Part shown: piece after piece, positions 9,053 to 17,385 of the stretch
Layout: each line of letters begins with the position of its first letter
How positions within the stretch are numbered: the first letter of the stretch is position 1
NCBI GenBank assembly: GCA_002337005.1
Contig: DDFD01000078.1
Location: 1-64,000, forward strand
Length of the DNA stretch: 64,000 nucleotides
Reading direction: 5' to 3'
Source of the DNA: Flavobacteriales bacterium UBA1937
GTDB taxonomy: Bacteria; Bacteroidota; Bacteroidia; Flavobacteriales; Weeksellaceae
Notes under the pieces: model-generated
Told to the model about the DNA's origin: nothing
Seen by the model: the letters and a program-made list of their open reading frames with translations, nothing else
Databases searched by the model: none
Program-made: the position numbers and the translations under genes

Positions 9053-9180
9053 TCTCACAGAAAACACAGAAAACACAGAATTTCACAGAAAAATAGAATT
9101 CTATAATTGAGTAATTCTCTCGCTGATTTAGCAAATTGTGCTGATTTTTTCATCTGCTCAATCTGCTCAATCTGCGAGAA
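9053..9180. repeat. Short imperfect direct repeats between convergent genes
   Basis: The sequence begins with several copies of an ACAGAAAAC-like unit (ACAGAAAACACAGAAAACAC). It ends with TCTGCTCAA repeated two to three times. No gene or clear terminator is visible. Similar degenerate ACAGAAA tracts occur between genes in other Flavobacteriia, from general knowledge. Confidence 0.5.
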
Positions 9181-9187
9181 ATAAAAT

Positions 9188-10096
9188 TTACTCTTTTTCA
9201 GTATCTGAACTTTTAGAAAAAGTTTTTCGTTTCTTCCAAAAGTAAAAACCAATTCCGCCAACCAAGAAAAATGCCCAAAATCTTAACAAAAAGATGAAGG
9301 TTTCTTGAATAAAATAATACCCATCAACAATGGCATTTTTAGCTTCGAAGAAGAAGTTGTACTTGTATTTATTGTCAACGCTATTGGTGTTAGTGATTTC
9401 AATTTCAGAAACTTGTGTCTTTGGTTCTTTAATGTAAATATTTATCGTACTGTATTTTAACTGGTCTTCCATTTCGAAATTGGCAACTTTTTGTTGGTTG
9501 TTTTCGCTTAAATTTTGGTCAGCCAATTGTACTTTGTCTTTATTGTTTTTAATTTTAGAAATATTGCCTTCCGTTTTTTTAATTCTAGATTCTTCTAGTT
9601 TTGCCAATTTTATGTTGGCAGTTACATCTTCCGCAGTAATAGTTCTATGATTGAGAAATAGATTTTGTTTGTGTATAAATTGCAGAAAATCGCCCAATTT
9701 TTCTGTCGGAACGCGAACTTGTATTTGATTATCTGTGCTGTATTTTTTGATGAGCATTGCTTTCTCCGAAGAAATATCATAAGAATCTTCGCTTATAATA
9801 TTGCTTTTTAGATTGCTGTTGGTAACGAAACCGCCATTTTCTTTTAAATATTTTTCAATGGAAATAGTGCTTTCGTACACATTTTTTACTTCCATGTTTA
9901 CATCGGCGGTTTTAATGAATTTTTTACCTTCTACTTCCTGAGTAGCTGCCATAGAGATGCTATCAGAGGTTACTGCAACAGCAGCACTATCTGCAATTGC
10001 TGGGTTTCCGTATTCAGAAGTTTCACTTTTTTTACATGCAATTACACTGATGGTTACGGCAAAGAATACAGCCGCAGTTTTAAGATGTGAGTTCAT
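9188..10096 (-). CDS. DUF4349 domain lipoprotein
   Basis: 302 residues with a lipoprotein signal peptide (lipobox VIAC, Cys at about residue 21). A beta-rich segment around residues 60-130 (KTADVNMEVKNVYESTISIEKYLKENGGFV) is typical for DUF4349. A K/E/Q-rich coiled coil at about 150-205 is followed by a C-terminal membrane helix at about 265-292 and a basic tail. DUF4349 proteins are envelope proteins of unknown function. No operon partner is seen: the gene is convergent with the mannosidase and has its own upstream region. Confidence 0.85.
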   Translation of the reverse strand: MNSHLKTAAVFFAVTISVIACKKSETSEYGNPAIADSAAVAVTSDSISMAATQEVEGKKFIKTADVNMEVKNVYESTISIEKYLKENGGFVTNSNLKSNIISEDSYDISSEKAMLIKKYSTDNQIQVRVPTEKLGDFLQFIHKQNLFLNHRTITAEDVTANIKLAKLEESRIKKTEGNISKIKNNKDKVQLADQNLSENNQQKVANFEMEDQLKYSTINIYIKEPKTQVSEIEITNTNSVDNKYKYNFFFEAKNAIVDGYYFIQETFIFLLRFWAFFLVGGIGFYFWKKRKTFSKSSDTEKE

Positions 10097-10225
10097 AACT
10101 TTGAGGTTTTAGATTATTGATACTCAAAGTTCAGCAGTAATTTTTTGTAAAGTTTGTAAAAGAAATTTTTAGTTCTTGTAAAGTGATTTTTCAATACAAG
10201 TTTCAGAAAATGAGCGTTTTGTAAA

Positions 10226-11350
10226 TTATTTTCTAAATTTTTGAAGTCGAATTTTGAAAATATTTTTCTTGATATCTCCTATATTTCTATTATTATTTTC
10301 TTTTTCTTCTTCACCAAGAAGTATTCCCCAAGGATGAAGACCTTCTACACGTTCGAAAATAATTTTGATAATTGCCAAAGCTGGAATGCAAAGAAACATA
10401 CCTGAAATTCCCCAAAATTGTTCACCAATGATAATGCCAATGAAGGAAAATAAAGCATTGATTTTTACTTTAGAACCCACTACAAACGGCAAGATAAGGT
10501 TTCCGTCTATTGCATGTATGCCGATGTATGCTAAGAAAACATAAACTGTAGTAGAGGTAGTGCCCGTAGCAAATGAAATAAAACATGCAATCAACATAGA
10601 AATTACGATGCCTAAATAGGGGATTACGTTTAGGATACCAGTAAGTACACCGATAAGAACGGCATATTTTACGCCTAAAACACTCAAGACAATTGAAGTG
10701 ATAATAGAAACAATAAAAATCTGAATAATTAGCCCAGTAATGTATTTTTTGGTCATATTTTGAATTTCAGAGACAATGTCTTCTACTTTTCCTTTGTGCT
10801 TTTCATCAAATACATTCACAATAAATCTGTTAAGAATTCTTCTGTAATTTAAGATGAAAATAAAGAATAATAGGCAGAAAAACATAAACCCTAAACCCGA
10901 AGAAAATATGCTTAATGTAAAACCTAAAATAATTCCGGAGGAGGAGAGTAGTTTATTGAGGGCTTCATTTAGATATTTGAATTGTTCATTGGTATTTACA
11001 TCAAAAGTTCTGGAAATCCATCTTTGTAAATCATTGAAAACAGTAATGAATTGCTTTTCTAAATGAGGTAAATCTTTGCTGAAACTAGACAATTGTGTTC
11101 CGAAAAAAAAGAAAAGCAAATAAATTGATGAAAGCAAAATAAGCAACGAAAACATAGTGGAAAGGGAACGAGGAAATCTTAATTTTTTTTCTAGAAAATT
11201 AGAAATAGGCAAAAACAAAAGAGCTAATAAAAATGCTAAAAAGAAAGGTGCAAGAATACTTTGTCCTAGTTTTACAAGGTAACCAATTCCGATAATGCTG
11301 ATGATGGCTAAAGCTAATTTAGAGATAAAAGGAAGCGGTAGCGTTTTCAT
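10226..11350 (-). CDS. AI-2E family transporter (PerM-like permease)
   Basis: 374 residues from the chosen ATG (MKTLPLPFISKLALAII). An upstream in-frame ATG would add 13 aromatic-rich residues before the first helix and is less likely. About seven to eight membrane helices are visible in the usual PerM arrangement: paired N-terminal helices, a soluble amphipathic region (about 80-150), then helices including the family motif GVLTGILNVIPYLGIVIS and a glycine-rich end. The family is named after AI-2 export but includes Na+/H+ antiporters and unassigned permeases, so the substrate is open. It is downstream of lon across a large inverted repeat. Confidence 0.85.
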   Translation of the reverse strand: MKTLPLPFISKLALAIISIIGIGYLVKLGQSILAPFFLAFLLALLFLPISNFLEKKLRFPRSLSTMFSLLILLSSIYLLFFFFGTQLSSFSKDLPHLEKQFITVFNDLQRWISRTFDVNTNEQFKYLNEALNKLLSSSGIILGFTLSIFSSGLGFMFFCLLFFIFILNYRRILNRFIVNVFDEKHKGKVEDIVSEIQNMTKKYITGLIIQIFIVSIITSIVLSVLGVKYAVLIGVLTGILNVIPYLGIVISMLIACFISFATGTTSTTVYVFLAYIGIHAIDGNLILPFVVGSKVKINALFSFIGIIIGEQFWGISGMFLCIPALAIIKIIFERVEGLHPWGILLGEEEKENNNRNIGDIKKNIFKIRLQKFRK

Positions 11351-11430
11351 AATGCTTAATTTTTGATAAAAATAATAAAACCTCACCAAAGAATGAAGAG
11401 GTTTTGTTTAAAATTTGATTAAATGTTTTT

Positions 11431-11483
11431 TTGCCACGAATACACGAAAGATTCATTAAAGTATATTCGTGCATTCATGGCAA
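11431..11483. repeat. Large imperfect inverted repeat (TTGCCACGAAT type)
   Basis: Two 18-base arms, TTGCCACGAATACACGAA and its near reverse complement, pair at 16 of 18 positions around a 17-base loop. Minus-strand sequence after the hairpin is A-rich, so it is not a classic terminator for lon. The GCCACGAATACACGAA unit resembles a dispersed flavobacterial intergenic repeat, from general knowledge. Confidence 0.65.
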
Positions 11484-11487
11484 GAAT

Positions 11488-13881
11488 CTATTTCTCAATC
11501 GCCAATTCCACTACTTCATTCATCGTTTTCACGTAGTGAACTTTTAAATTTTTAAGATAATTTTGATTGATTTCTAAAACATCTTTTTTGTTTTCGTGGC
11601 AAAGTATTACTTCTTTTACATCTGCTCTTACTGCAGCGAGAAGTTTTTCTTTAATTCCACCAACTGGTAGCACTTTTCCACGAAGGGTGATTTCGCCAGT
11701 CATTGCTAAATGTGGCTTCACTTTTTTATTCAAATAACTAGAAACCATACTGGTTAGCATCGCAATTCCTGCACTTGGTCCATCTTTAGGAGTTGCACCT
11801 TCTGGAACGTGAACGTGGATATTTTTATTCTCTATGTCTTCTAAAGAAATACCTAAATTTTCGTGTTTTGCTTTGATGTATTCTAAAGAAATGGTGGCAG
11901 ATTCTTTCATTACATTTCCTAGATTTCCTGTCATCGTGAGATTTCCTTTTCCTTTGCTTAATATACTCTCAATGAATAAGATGTCACCACCAACGGAAGT
12001 CCATGCCAGACCTGTAACTACACCAGGTACATCCATCATCTCAGATGAGTTTTTAGACATGGGTACACCGAGAATTTCATCTATTTTTTCAATTGAAATT
12101 TTTGGGTCGTACTCTTTTTCCATTGTAATTTGTAATGCAACCCAACGAGAAACTTTAGCAATCTGTTTTTCTAAATTTCTTACACCACTTTCTCTGGTAA
12201 AAGCTTCTATTACGTGTGCAATTTCTTTATTCCCTAGTTTATATGCATCTTTTTGGAGGCCAGTTTCTTCCATCTGTTTTTTGATGAGGTGTCTTTTGGC
12301 AATTTCCACTTTTTCTTCTATGGTGTAACCAGATAATTGAATGACCTCCATTCTGTCTAAAAGCGGAGTTTGTATGGTAGAAAGCGAATTGGCAGTGGCT
12401 ATAAACATTACTTTTGACAAATCATACCCTATTTCTAAAAAATTGTCATAAAAACTGTGGTTTTGCTCTGGGTCTAAAACTTCCAAAAGCGCTGAGCTAG
12501 GATCACCGTGAATTCCTTGTCCTAATTTATCAATCTCGTCTAGAACAATTACAGGATTAGAGGTGCCAGATTTTTTGATGGATTGTAGTAATCTTCCAGC
12601 CATTGCACCAATGTATGTTTTTCTATGACCACGGATTTCAGACTCATCGTGCAGACCACCTAAACTCATTCTTACATATTTTCTGCCTAATGCGTCTGCA
12701 ATTGATTTTCCTAGAGAAGTTTTACCAACTCCAGGAGGACCAACTAAACAGAGAATAGGAGATTTCATGTTATTCTTAAGTTTCAGAACAGCCATGTGTT
12801 CTAGAATTCTCTTTTTGATGTCTTCTAAACCGAAATGGTCTTTGTTTAGGACTTTTTCAGCTTTAGGAATGTCAAAAATGTCTTTAGAATAATTATTCCA
12901 AGGTAATTCTGTGAAAAAGTCTAAATAATTTCTTTGCACATTATAATCTGGCGCATTCGGGTTTAGACGTTGAAGTCTTTTCAGTTCTTTCTGGAAATGC
13001 TCTTCTATTTCTGGATTCCAAGAGATTTTTTCAGCTTTTTTCTTAAGTTCTTCTACATCTGTTTCTGTTCCGCCTCCCAATTCTTCTTGGATGGTTCTTA
13101 TCTGCTGGTTTAGGTAATATTCTCTCTGTTGTTTGTCTAGATCTTTAGATGTTTTTTGGTGAATTTGGTTTTTTAATTCTAATTTTCTAAAATCATCGTG
13201 CATTAATTCATAACATTTTTTGGCACGATTCATCAATGATTTTTCTTCTAAAAGTTTTTGTTTTGGCTCTGAACCGAAGTTTCCGTTGGTGCAAATAAAA
13301 TTAAGTAAATCTTCTTGGTTTTCTATATTTCTAATCGCAAAATTAGCAGCGCCCGGAATATTGGGGTCTAAGTCTATGATTTTGATTGCCAAGTCTTTAA
13401 TGTTATCTATCAAGGCTTCGAATTCTTCTTTCTTTTTGGTAGAAGAATCTTTTAGTTTTTCTATTTCTGCCAAGAAATAAGGTTCTTCTTGGATGTATCT
13501 TTTTACTCTGAATCTTTGTACACCTCTTGTAATAGCAGAGATATTACCATCTGGTAATTTTATAATTTTAATAATTCTAGCAATGGTTCCTATTGGATAC
13601 AAGTCTTCTTCTGTAGGATTTTCTAGATTAGAAAATTTCTGACTTATCACCCCAATCATATCACCTATTTTATGCGAATCTTCTAGTAATTTTATAGATT
13701 TTTCTCTGCCTGCGGTAATAGGAATCACCACTTTTGGAAACATTACCATGTTTCTTACAGGCAAAATCGGGAAAATGTTTTGCGCTTTTTCTTGGCTAGT
13801 TTCTCTAGTGTCTTCTTCGGCTACTATGCTGAAACCATCTTCTAATAAATTTTCAAATGAGATATCTTCTAGTTCAATCAT
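11488..13881 (-). CDS. lon: ATP-dependent protease Lon
   Basis: Cytoplasmic AAA+ serine protease that removes misfolded and regulatory proteins. About 797 residues from the ATG giving MIELEDISF; two in-frame ATGs 6 and 27 bases upstream are possible but the farthest lies at a palindrome. Domain order: LON substrate-binding domain (about 45-240), coiled helical region, AAA+ with Walker A GPPGVGKT and Walker B PVIVLDEIDK, then the Lon protease domain with the catalytic Ser in PKDGPSAGIAM and the Lys in GEITLRGKVLPVGGIKEK. The upstream region holds repeated GACAAA palindromes (13898-13963), a possible regulator site. Confidence 0.96.
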   Translation of the reverse strand: MIELEDISFENLLEDGFSIVAEEDTRETSQEKAQNIFPILPVRNMVMFPKVVIPITAGREKSIKLLEDSHKIGDMIGVISQKFSNLENPTEEDLYPIGTIARIIKIIKLPDGNISAITRGVQRFRVKRYIQEEPYFLAEIEKLKDSSTKKKEEFEALIDNIKDLAIKIIDLDPNIPGAANFAIRNIENQEDLLNFICTNGNFGSEPKQKLLEEKSLMNRAKKCYELMHDDFRKLELKNQIHQKTSKDLDKQQREYYLNQQIRTIQEELGGGTETDVEELKKKAEKISWNPEIEEHFQKELKRLQRLNPNAPDYNVQRNYLDFFTELPWNNYSKDIFDIPKAEKVLNKDHFGLEDIKKRILEHMAVLKLKNNMKSPILCLVGPPGVGKTSLGKSIADALGRKYVRMSLGGLHDESEIRGHRKTYIGAMAGRLLQSIKKSGTSNPVIVLDEIDKLGQGIHGDPSSALLEVLDPEQNHSFYDNFLEIGYDLSKVMFIATANSLSTIQTPLLDRMEVIQLSGYTIEEKVEIAKRHLIKKQMEETGLQKDAYKLGNKEIAHVIEAFTRESGVRNLEKQIAKVSRWVALQITMEKEYDPKISIEKIDEILGVPMSKNSSEMMDVPGVVTGLAWTSVGGDILFIESILSKGKGNLTMTGNLGNVMKESATISLEYIKAKHENLGISLEDIENKNIHVHVPEGATPKDGPSAGIAMLTSMVSSYLNKKVKPHLAMTGEITLRGKVLPVGGIKEKLLAAVRADVKEVILCHENKKDVLEINQNYLKNLKVHYVKTMNEVVELAIEK

Positions 13882-13897
13882 AATCATAAAAATTTTG

Positions 13898-13964
13898 AAA
13901 AATGACAAATTGTCATTTTTAATTCAAAAGGATGTATTTTTTAGAGACAAAAAACAATTTGTCT
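13898..13964. promoter_or_regulatory. Two palindromes upstream of lon, possible operators
   Basis: A perfect 11-bp inverted repeat with a one-base centre (AAAAATGACAA, reverse complement at 13910-13920) lies 17 bases before the lon ATG. A second palindrome, AGACAAA-N6-TTTGTCT, spans 13945-13964. A further TTGACAAA occurs near 14018. The shared core is GACAA/TTGTC. A protein-binding role is inferred from symmetry and repetition; I cannot name the regulator. Confidence 0.4.
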
Positions 13965-14132
13965 GCGTTTGTATCCTTGGTTTATATAATGGCACAATAC
14001 TTATGCCAAGAGTAAATTTTGACAAATTTTCCTTTTTTTTGTTTTTATCGGTTTGAAAATGAGTGATAAAATTTCTGTATTATATTAAAATTCCGTATTT
14101 TCGCACACTGATTTTAAATACGTATATATAAA

Positions 14133-16280
14133 ATGTCAATTACAGCTTCAATAAGAAAGAGACCTTGGTTATTATTGGGAATGATTTTTATCGCACTATT
14201 AGCGTTTTTGGTAAATCCAGATAGTATGGATAAAATGTTTGGTAAAAATCCAAATATCCTAGGTAAGGTAAATGGTGAAGAAATCACAAGAGATGAATTT
14301 AATGATCAATTAGGTTTATTACAACAACAATCACAAGGGCAGCAACAGCAAGGCTTAGAAGAACAAGCTTGGCAAACTTTGGTGCAGTCTAAACTCATCA
14401 AACAGCAGTTTGAAAAAATGGGTTTGAAACTTACTGATGAAATCTTCTGGAATCAACTTCAGTTTGACCCAATGTTTTCTATACAAAGTGCTCCTCAAAA
14501 TTATGATGAGAAAGGTAACTTTAAAGTAGCTCAAATTAAAAAGCAAATTGAAGACCTTAAACAAGGAGATGTAAACCAATATAATGAGTGGTTAAAAGTA
14601 AAAAAATCCATCGAATATAGAATGATGGCTAGACAACTTTTTGCTAACGTAACTACGGGTGTTACAGCTAACAAAAAAGAAGCGGCTGAGCTTATTAAGC
14701 AAAGAGATCAATTAGCAAATATTGATTTTGTGAAAGTAGATTATGCTACTTTTGGAGCTAAAAATCCTGTAAAAGTTACTACCAAAGACTTAGCAGATTA
14801 TATCCAAAAGCATCCTGTAATGTTTAAATCTCCTGCGTCTAGAAATTTAGGAATTGTGTTTTTCCCTGCAAGCCCTAGTTCTACAGATGATGCATTAGTT
14901 CTTAAAGAAGTTAATCAATTAAATGAAGTAGGTGTAGATAATGGAAGTGGTTTAGAAAGTTTTAAAAACACTAAAAATGATTCCATGTTTGTAACTATAA
15001 ATTCTGATATACCTTACAATCCTAATTATTTTACTAAGAACCAAATTCCAGAAGGTCTGAAAGATAAGGTAACCACTGCATCTGTTGGGCAGATTGTTGG
15101 GCCAATAAAAGAGCAAGGTTATTATATTGTAGCAAAATTATTAGACAAAAGAAACATGCCTTCGGATTCTGTAAAGTCTAGTCATATTTTATTTGCTTAT
15201 AAAGGTGCTGAGAGATCAACCTCTAATAGAACCAAAGAAGAAGCAAAAGCTTTAGCAGATAAAACATTAGCTGAGATAAAAGCAAATCCTGCCAAATTTA
15301 ATGAGGATTTAAAATTATCAGACGAACCTGGAGCAGCAGAAAGAGGAGGCAGTGTAGGATGGACAACATCAAGCTCTCCTTTTGCACCTCAATATTTACA
15401 ATTTTTAGCTGCTCATAAGCAAGGTGAAATTGGTCTTGCAGAAACAGCTTTTGGATATCACATCATAAAAGTGGATGAAAGAAAAGAAGCCTTAAAATAC
15501 AAAGTTGCCATATTAGCAAAAGGAATTAAGGCATCTAAGGAAACAGAAAATAAAGTCTATACAGAAGCCAATACTTTTATTCAAGGAATTCAAGGGAAAA
15601 GCTTCAATGAATTTACAAATGCTGCTAAGAAGAAAAACTTTAACTTCCAAAACCCAAAATCAGTTCTTAGATTTCAAGGTCAGATTCCAGGATTAGGAAC
15701 AGATAAAGACGAAGAAGTTTTAGCTTGGGCGTTTAATGACGAAAGAAGCAAAGGAGATAGCAATATTTTTACTACAGGAAATGGAGATTATATCGTAGCT
15801 TATCTTAATGGTAAACAAGAAGCAGGTATAGCAGATCCAGAATCAGTAAGAGAGCAAATAGAACCAATTGTTAAAAATAAACTTTTAGCTAAGAAGATTA
15901 TTGAAAAAATCAATAATGCTAAAGCAAACAGTTTAGATGCTGTAGCAAAATTATTTGGAACTACTAAACAAAATGCTCAGGTAAATCTTTTCTCGCCAAT
16001 GGTAGGCGGTGGTATGGAGCCAAAAGTAGCAGGTGCAGCATATGGTATTGCTAATAATAAGGTTTCTGCTCCGGTAGAAGGTTTTTCTGGTGTATATCTA
16101 GTAACTAAAAAATCTGTAACTACCAATAAGCAACCAGGTGATGTTAAGCAGATTACACAAGCTATGCAACAGCAAAACTCTCAAATGTTTGGTCAGTCTT
16201 TAATGAAAAGCTTGCAAGACAATGCAGATATTGAAGACTACAGAATCGAAGTTTGGGAAAAAGCTTCTAAATCAAAATAA
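14133..16280 (+). CDS. PpiD/SurA-like peptidylprolyl isomerase
   Basis: 715 residues. One N-terminal membrane helix (about 11-28) anchors the protein with the bulk in the periplasm, as in PpiD. A SurA_N-like chaperone region follows (NGEEITRDEFNDQLGLLQQQ), then a PPIC rotamase domain starting with SSHILFAYKG and containing GGSVGWTTSSSPFAP and AFGYHIIKV. The rest is helical chaperone-type sequence with Gln-rich stretches. It assists folding of outer-membrane and exported proteins. It is divergent from lon, a protein quality-control pairing, and ends in its own terminator. A TATTTTCG element at about 14094 could serve as a variant -7. Confidence 0.9.
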   Translation: MSITASIRKRPWLLLGMIFIALLAFLVNPDSMDKMFGKNPNILGKVNGEEITRDEFNDQLGLLQQQSQGQQQQGLEEQAWQTLVQSKLIKQQFEKMGLKLTDEIFWNQLQFDPMFSIQSAPQNYDEKGNFKVAQIKKQIEDLKQGDVNQYNEWLKVKKSIEYRMMARQLFANVTTGVTANKKEAAELIKQRDQLANIDFVKVDYATFGAKNPVKVTTKDLADYIQKHPVMFKSPASRNLGIVFFPASPSSTDDALVLKEVNQLNEVGVDNGSGLESFKNTKNDSMFVTINSDIPYNPNYFTKNQIPEGLKDKVTTASVGQIVGPIKEQGYYIVAKLLDKRNMPSDSVKSSHILFAYKGAERSTSNRTKEEAKALADKTLAEIKANPAKFNEDLKLSDEPGAAERGGSVGWTTSSSPFAPQYLQFLAAHKQGEIGLAETAFGYHIIKVDERKEALKYKVAILAKGIKASKETENKVYTEANTFIQGIQGKSFNEFTNAAKKKNFNFQNPKSVLRFQGQIPGLGTDKDEEVLAWAFNDERSKGDSNIFTTGNGDYIVAYLNGKQEAGIADPESVREQIEPIVKNKLLAKKIIEKINNAKANSLDAVAKLFGTTKQNAQVNLFSPMVGGGMEPKVAGAAYGIANNKVSAPVEGFSGVYLVTKKSVTTNKQPGDVKQITQAMQQQNSQMFGQSLMKSLQDNADIEDYRIEVWEKASKSK

Positions 16281-16306
16281 TATTCTTTGATATATAAAAA
16301 TAAAAT

Positions 16307-16334
16307 AAGCGACTTAACTTAAGTCGCTTTTTTT
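16307..16334 (+). terminator. Intrinsic terminator after the PpiD-like gene
   Basis: The 11-bp inverted repeat AAGCGACTTAA / TTAAGTCGCTT is followed by a T-run. Confidence 0.85.
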
Positions 16335-16379
16335 AATATAGATGTAAATTTTGTAACATACCATATTTTTTAAAAGTAG

Positions 16380-16387
16380 TATATTTG
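16380..16387 (+). promoter_or_regulatory. -7 element TATATTTG for the MCE gene
   Basis: Consensus TAnnTTTG match ending 16 bases before the ATG; a TTTTG lies further upstream (16349-16353) with longer than usual spacing. Confidence 0.55.
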
Positions 16388-16403
16388 CACATCAAAAAAA
16401 AAG

Positions 16404-17351
16404 ATGGTGAAATTTACAAGAGAAATAAAAGCAGGATTGATAGCACTTTTGGCAATAGGAGGTTTTTTCTTCCTTTTCCAATTTATGAAGGGTAAAAGTT
16501 TCTTTACTACTGATAATATATTTTATGCTAAATTTGATAATGTAGAAGGACTAGAACAGTCTAACCCGATATCTATTAATGGATTGAAAGTAGGGCAGGT
16601 AGATAAAATTATCCCAATGACAGCAAAAGATGGTAAGCTATATTTTGTAGTGAAACTTTTGGTGGATAAACAATATAGTTTTTCTAAAAATTCTAAAGCA
16701 GAAATCTTCGAACCAGGAATTATGTCTGGTAAAGAAATGAGAGTAAATTTAGTCTATGACAAAGCTCCTCTGGCAAAAGATGGAGATACACTACAAGGCG
16801 CTTATCAATCTTCTCTTATGAATAGCCTTTCTTCACAAGTAGGCCCAGTAAAAGACCAATTGCAAAGTGTTTTAACCAAAGTAGATTCTGCAGTAGCATC
16901 TACCAATAAAATCTTGGACGAACAAAACAGAAGAGAAATTAAAGCGCTTTTAATGAGCCTAAACCAAACCGTTGCTTCTTTTAAAATGACTTCTGAAAGC
17001 ACTAATAAATTAATTTCTAGCAATCAAAAAGGAATAGAAGAGGTGGTTTCTAATGCCAATGAAACAATGAAATCCGCAAAAGTAGCGGTAGATAAATATG
17101 GCAACGTAGCAGAAAGTATAGATACCAAAAAATTAAACCAAACTGTAGAAAAATTGTCAGAAGTTTCAGGTAAACTAAATGCTGTAATCTCAGGAATAGA
17201 AAACGGACAAGGCAGTTTAGGTAAACTTACCAAAGACGAAGCGCTTTATAACAATCTAAGCGAAACGTCTAATAATCTTAATTTACTCATAAAAGATTTA
17301 AAAGAAAATCCTAAGCGATACATAAATATTTCTGTTTTCGGTAAGAAATAA
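16404..17351 (+). CDS. MlaD/MCE-family lipid-binding protein
   Basis: 315 residues. A single N-terminal membrane helix (about 12-26) is followed by the MCE beta-barrel domain: FYAKFDNVEGLEQSNPISINGLKVGQVDKI at about 41-70 is the family signature. The C-terminal half is a long helical region rich in Ser, Asn and Lys, as in Bacteroidota MCE proteins where it forms a trimer or hexamer needle. It probably gives lipids to or takes lipids from the MlaE-MlaF transporter encoded at 1.2-2.8 kb; here the genes are separated. It is followed 34 bases later by the Fe-S redox gene, perhaps co-transcribed. Confidence 0.9.
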   Translation: MVKFTREIKAGLIALLAIGGFFFLFQFMKGKSFFTTDNIFYAKFDNVEGLEQSNPISINGLKVGQVDKIIPMTAKDGKLYFVVKLLVDKQYSFSKNSKAEIFEPGIMSGKEMRVNLVYDKAPLAKDGDTLQGAYQSSLMNSLSSQVGPVKDQLQSVLTKVDSAVASTNKILDEQNRREIKALLMSLNQTVASFKMTSESTNKLISSNQKGIEEVVSNANETMKSAKVAVDKYGNVAESIDTKKLNQTVEKLSEVSGKLNAVISGIENGQGSLGKLTKDEALYNNLSETSNNLNLLIKDLKENPKRYINISVFGKK

Positions 17352-17385
17352 AAATCGTATTTTTGAAGGAAACAAAAACTTTGAT

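Noticed and set aside
9053..9180. CRISPR array
   Set aside because: Repeat units are about 9 bases, imperfect and without regular spacers; no cas genes are in the window.
9055..9261. Minus-strand open frame of 68 codons overlapping the end of the DUF4349 gene
   Set aside because: It runs through the ACAGAAA repeat tract and overlaps a well-supported gene; the product is low-complexity and has no promoter element.
11431..11483. Rho-independent terminator of lon
   Set aside because: On the minus strand the hairpin is followed by an A-run, not a T-run.
13748..14056. Plus-strand frame opposite the lon start, 102 codons
   Set aside because: Antisense shadow of lon; it crosses the palindromes and has no recognisable protein features.
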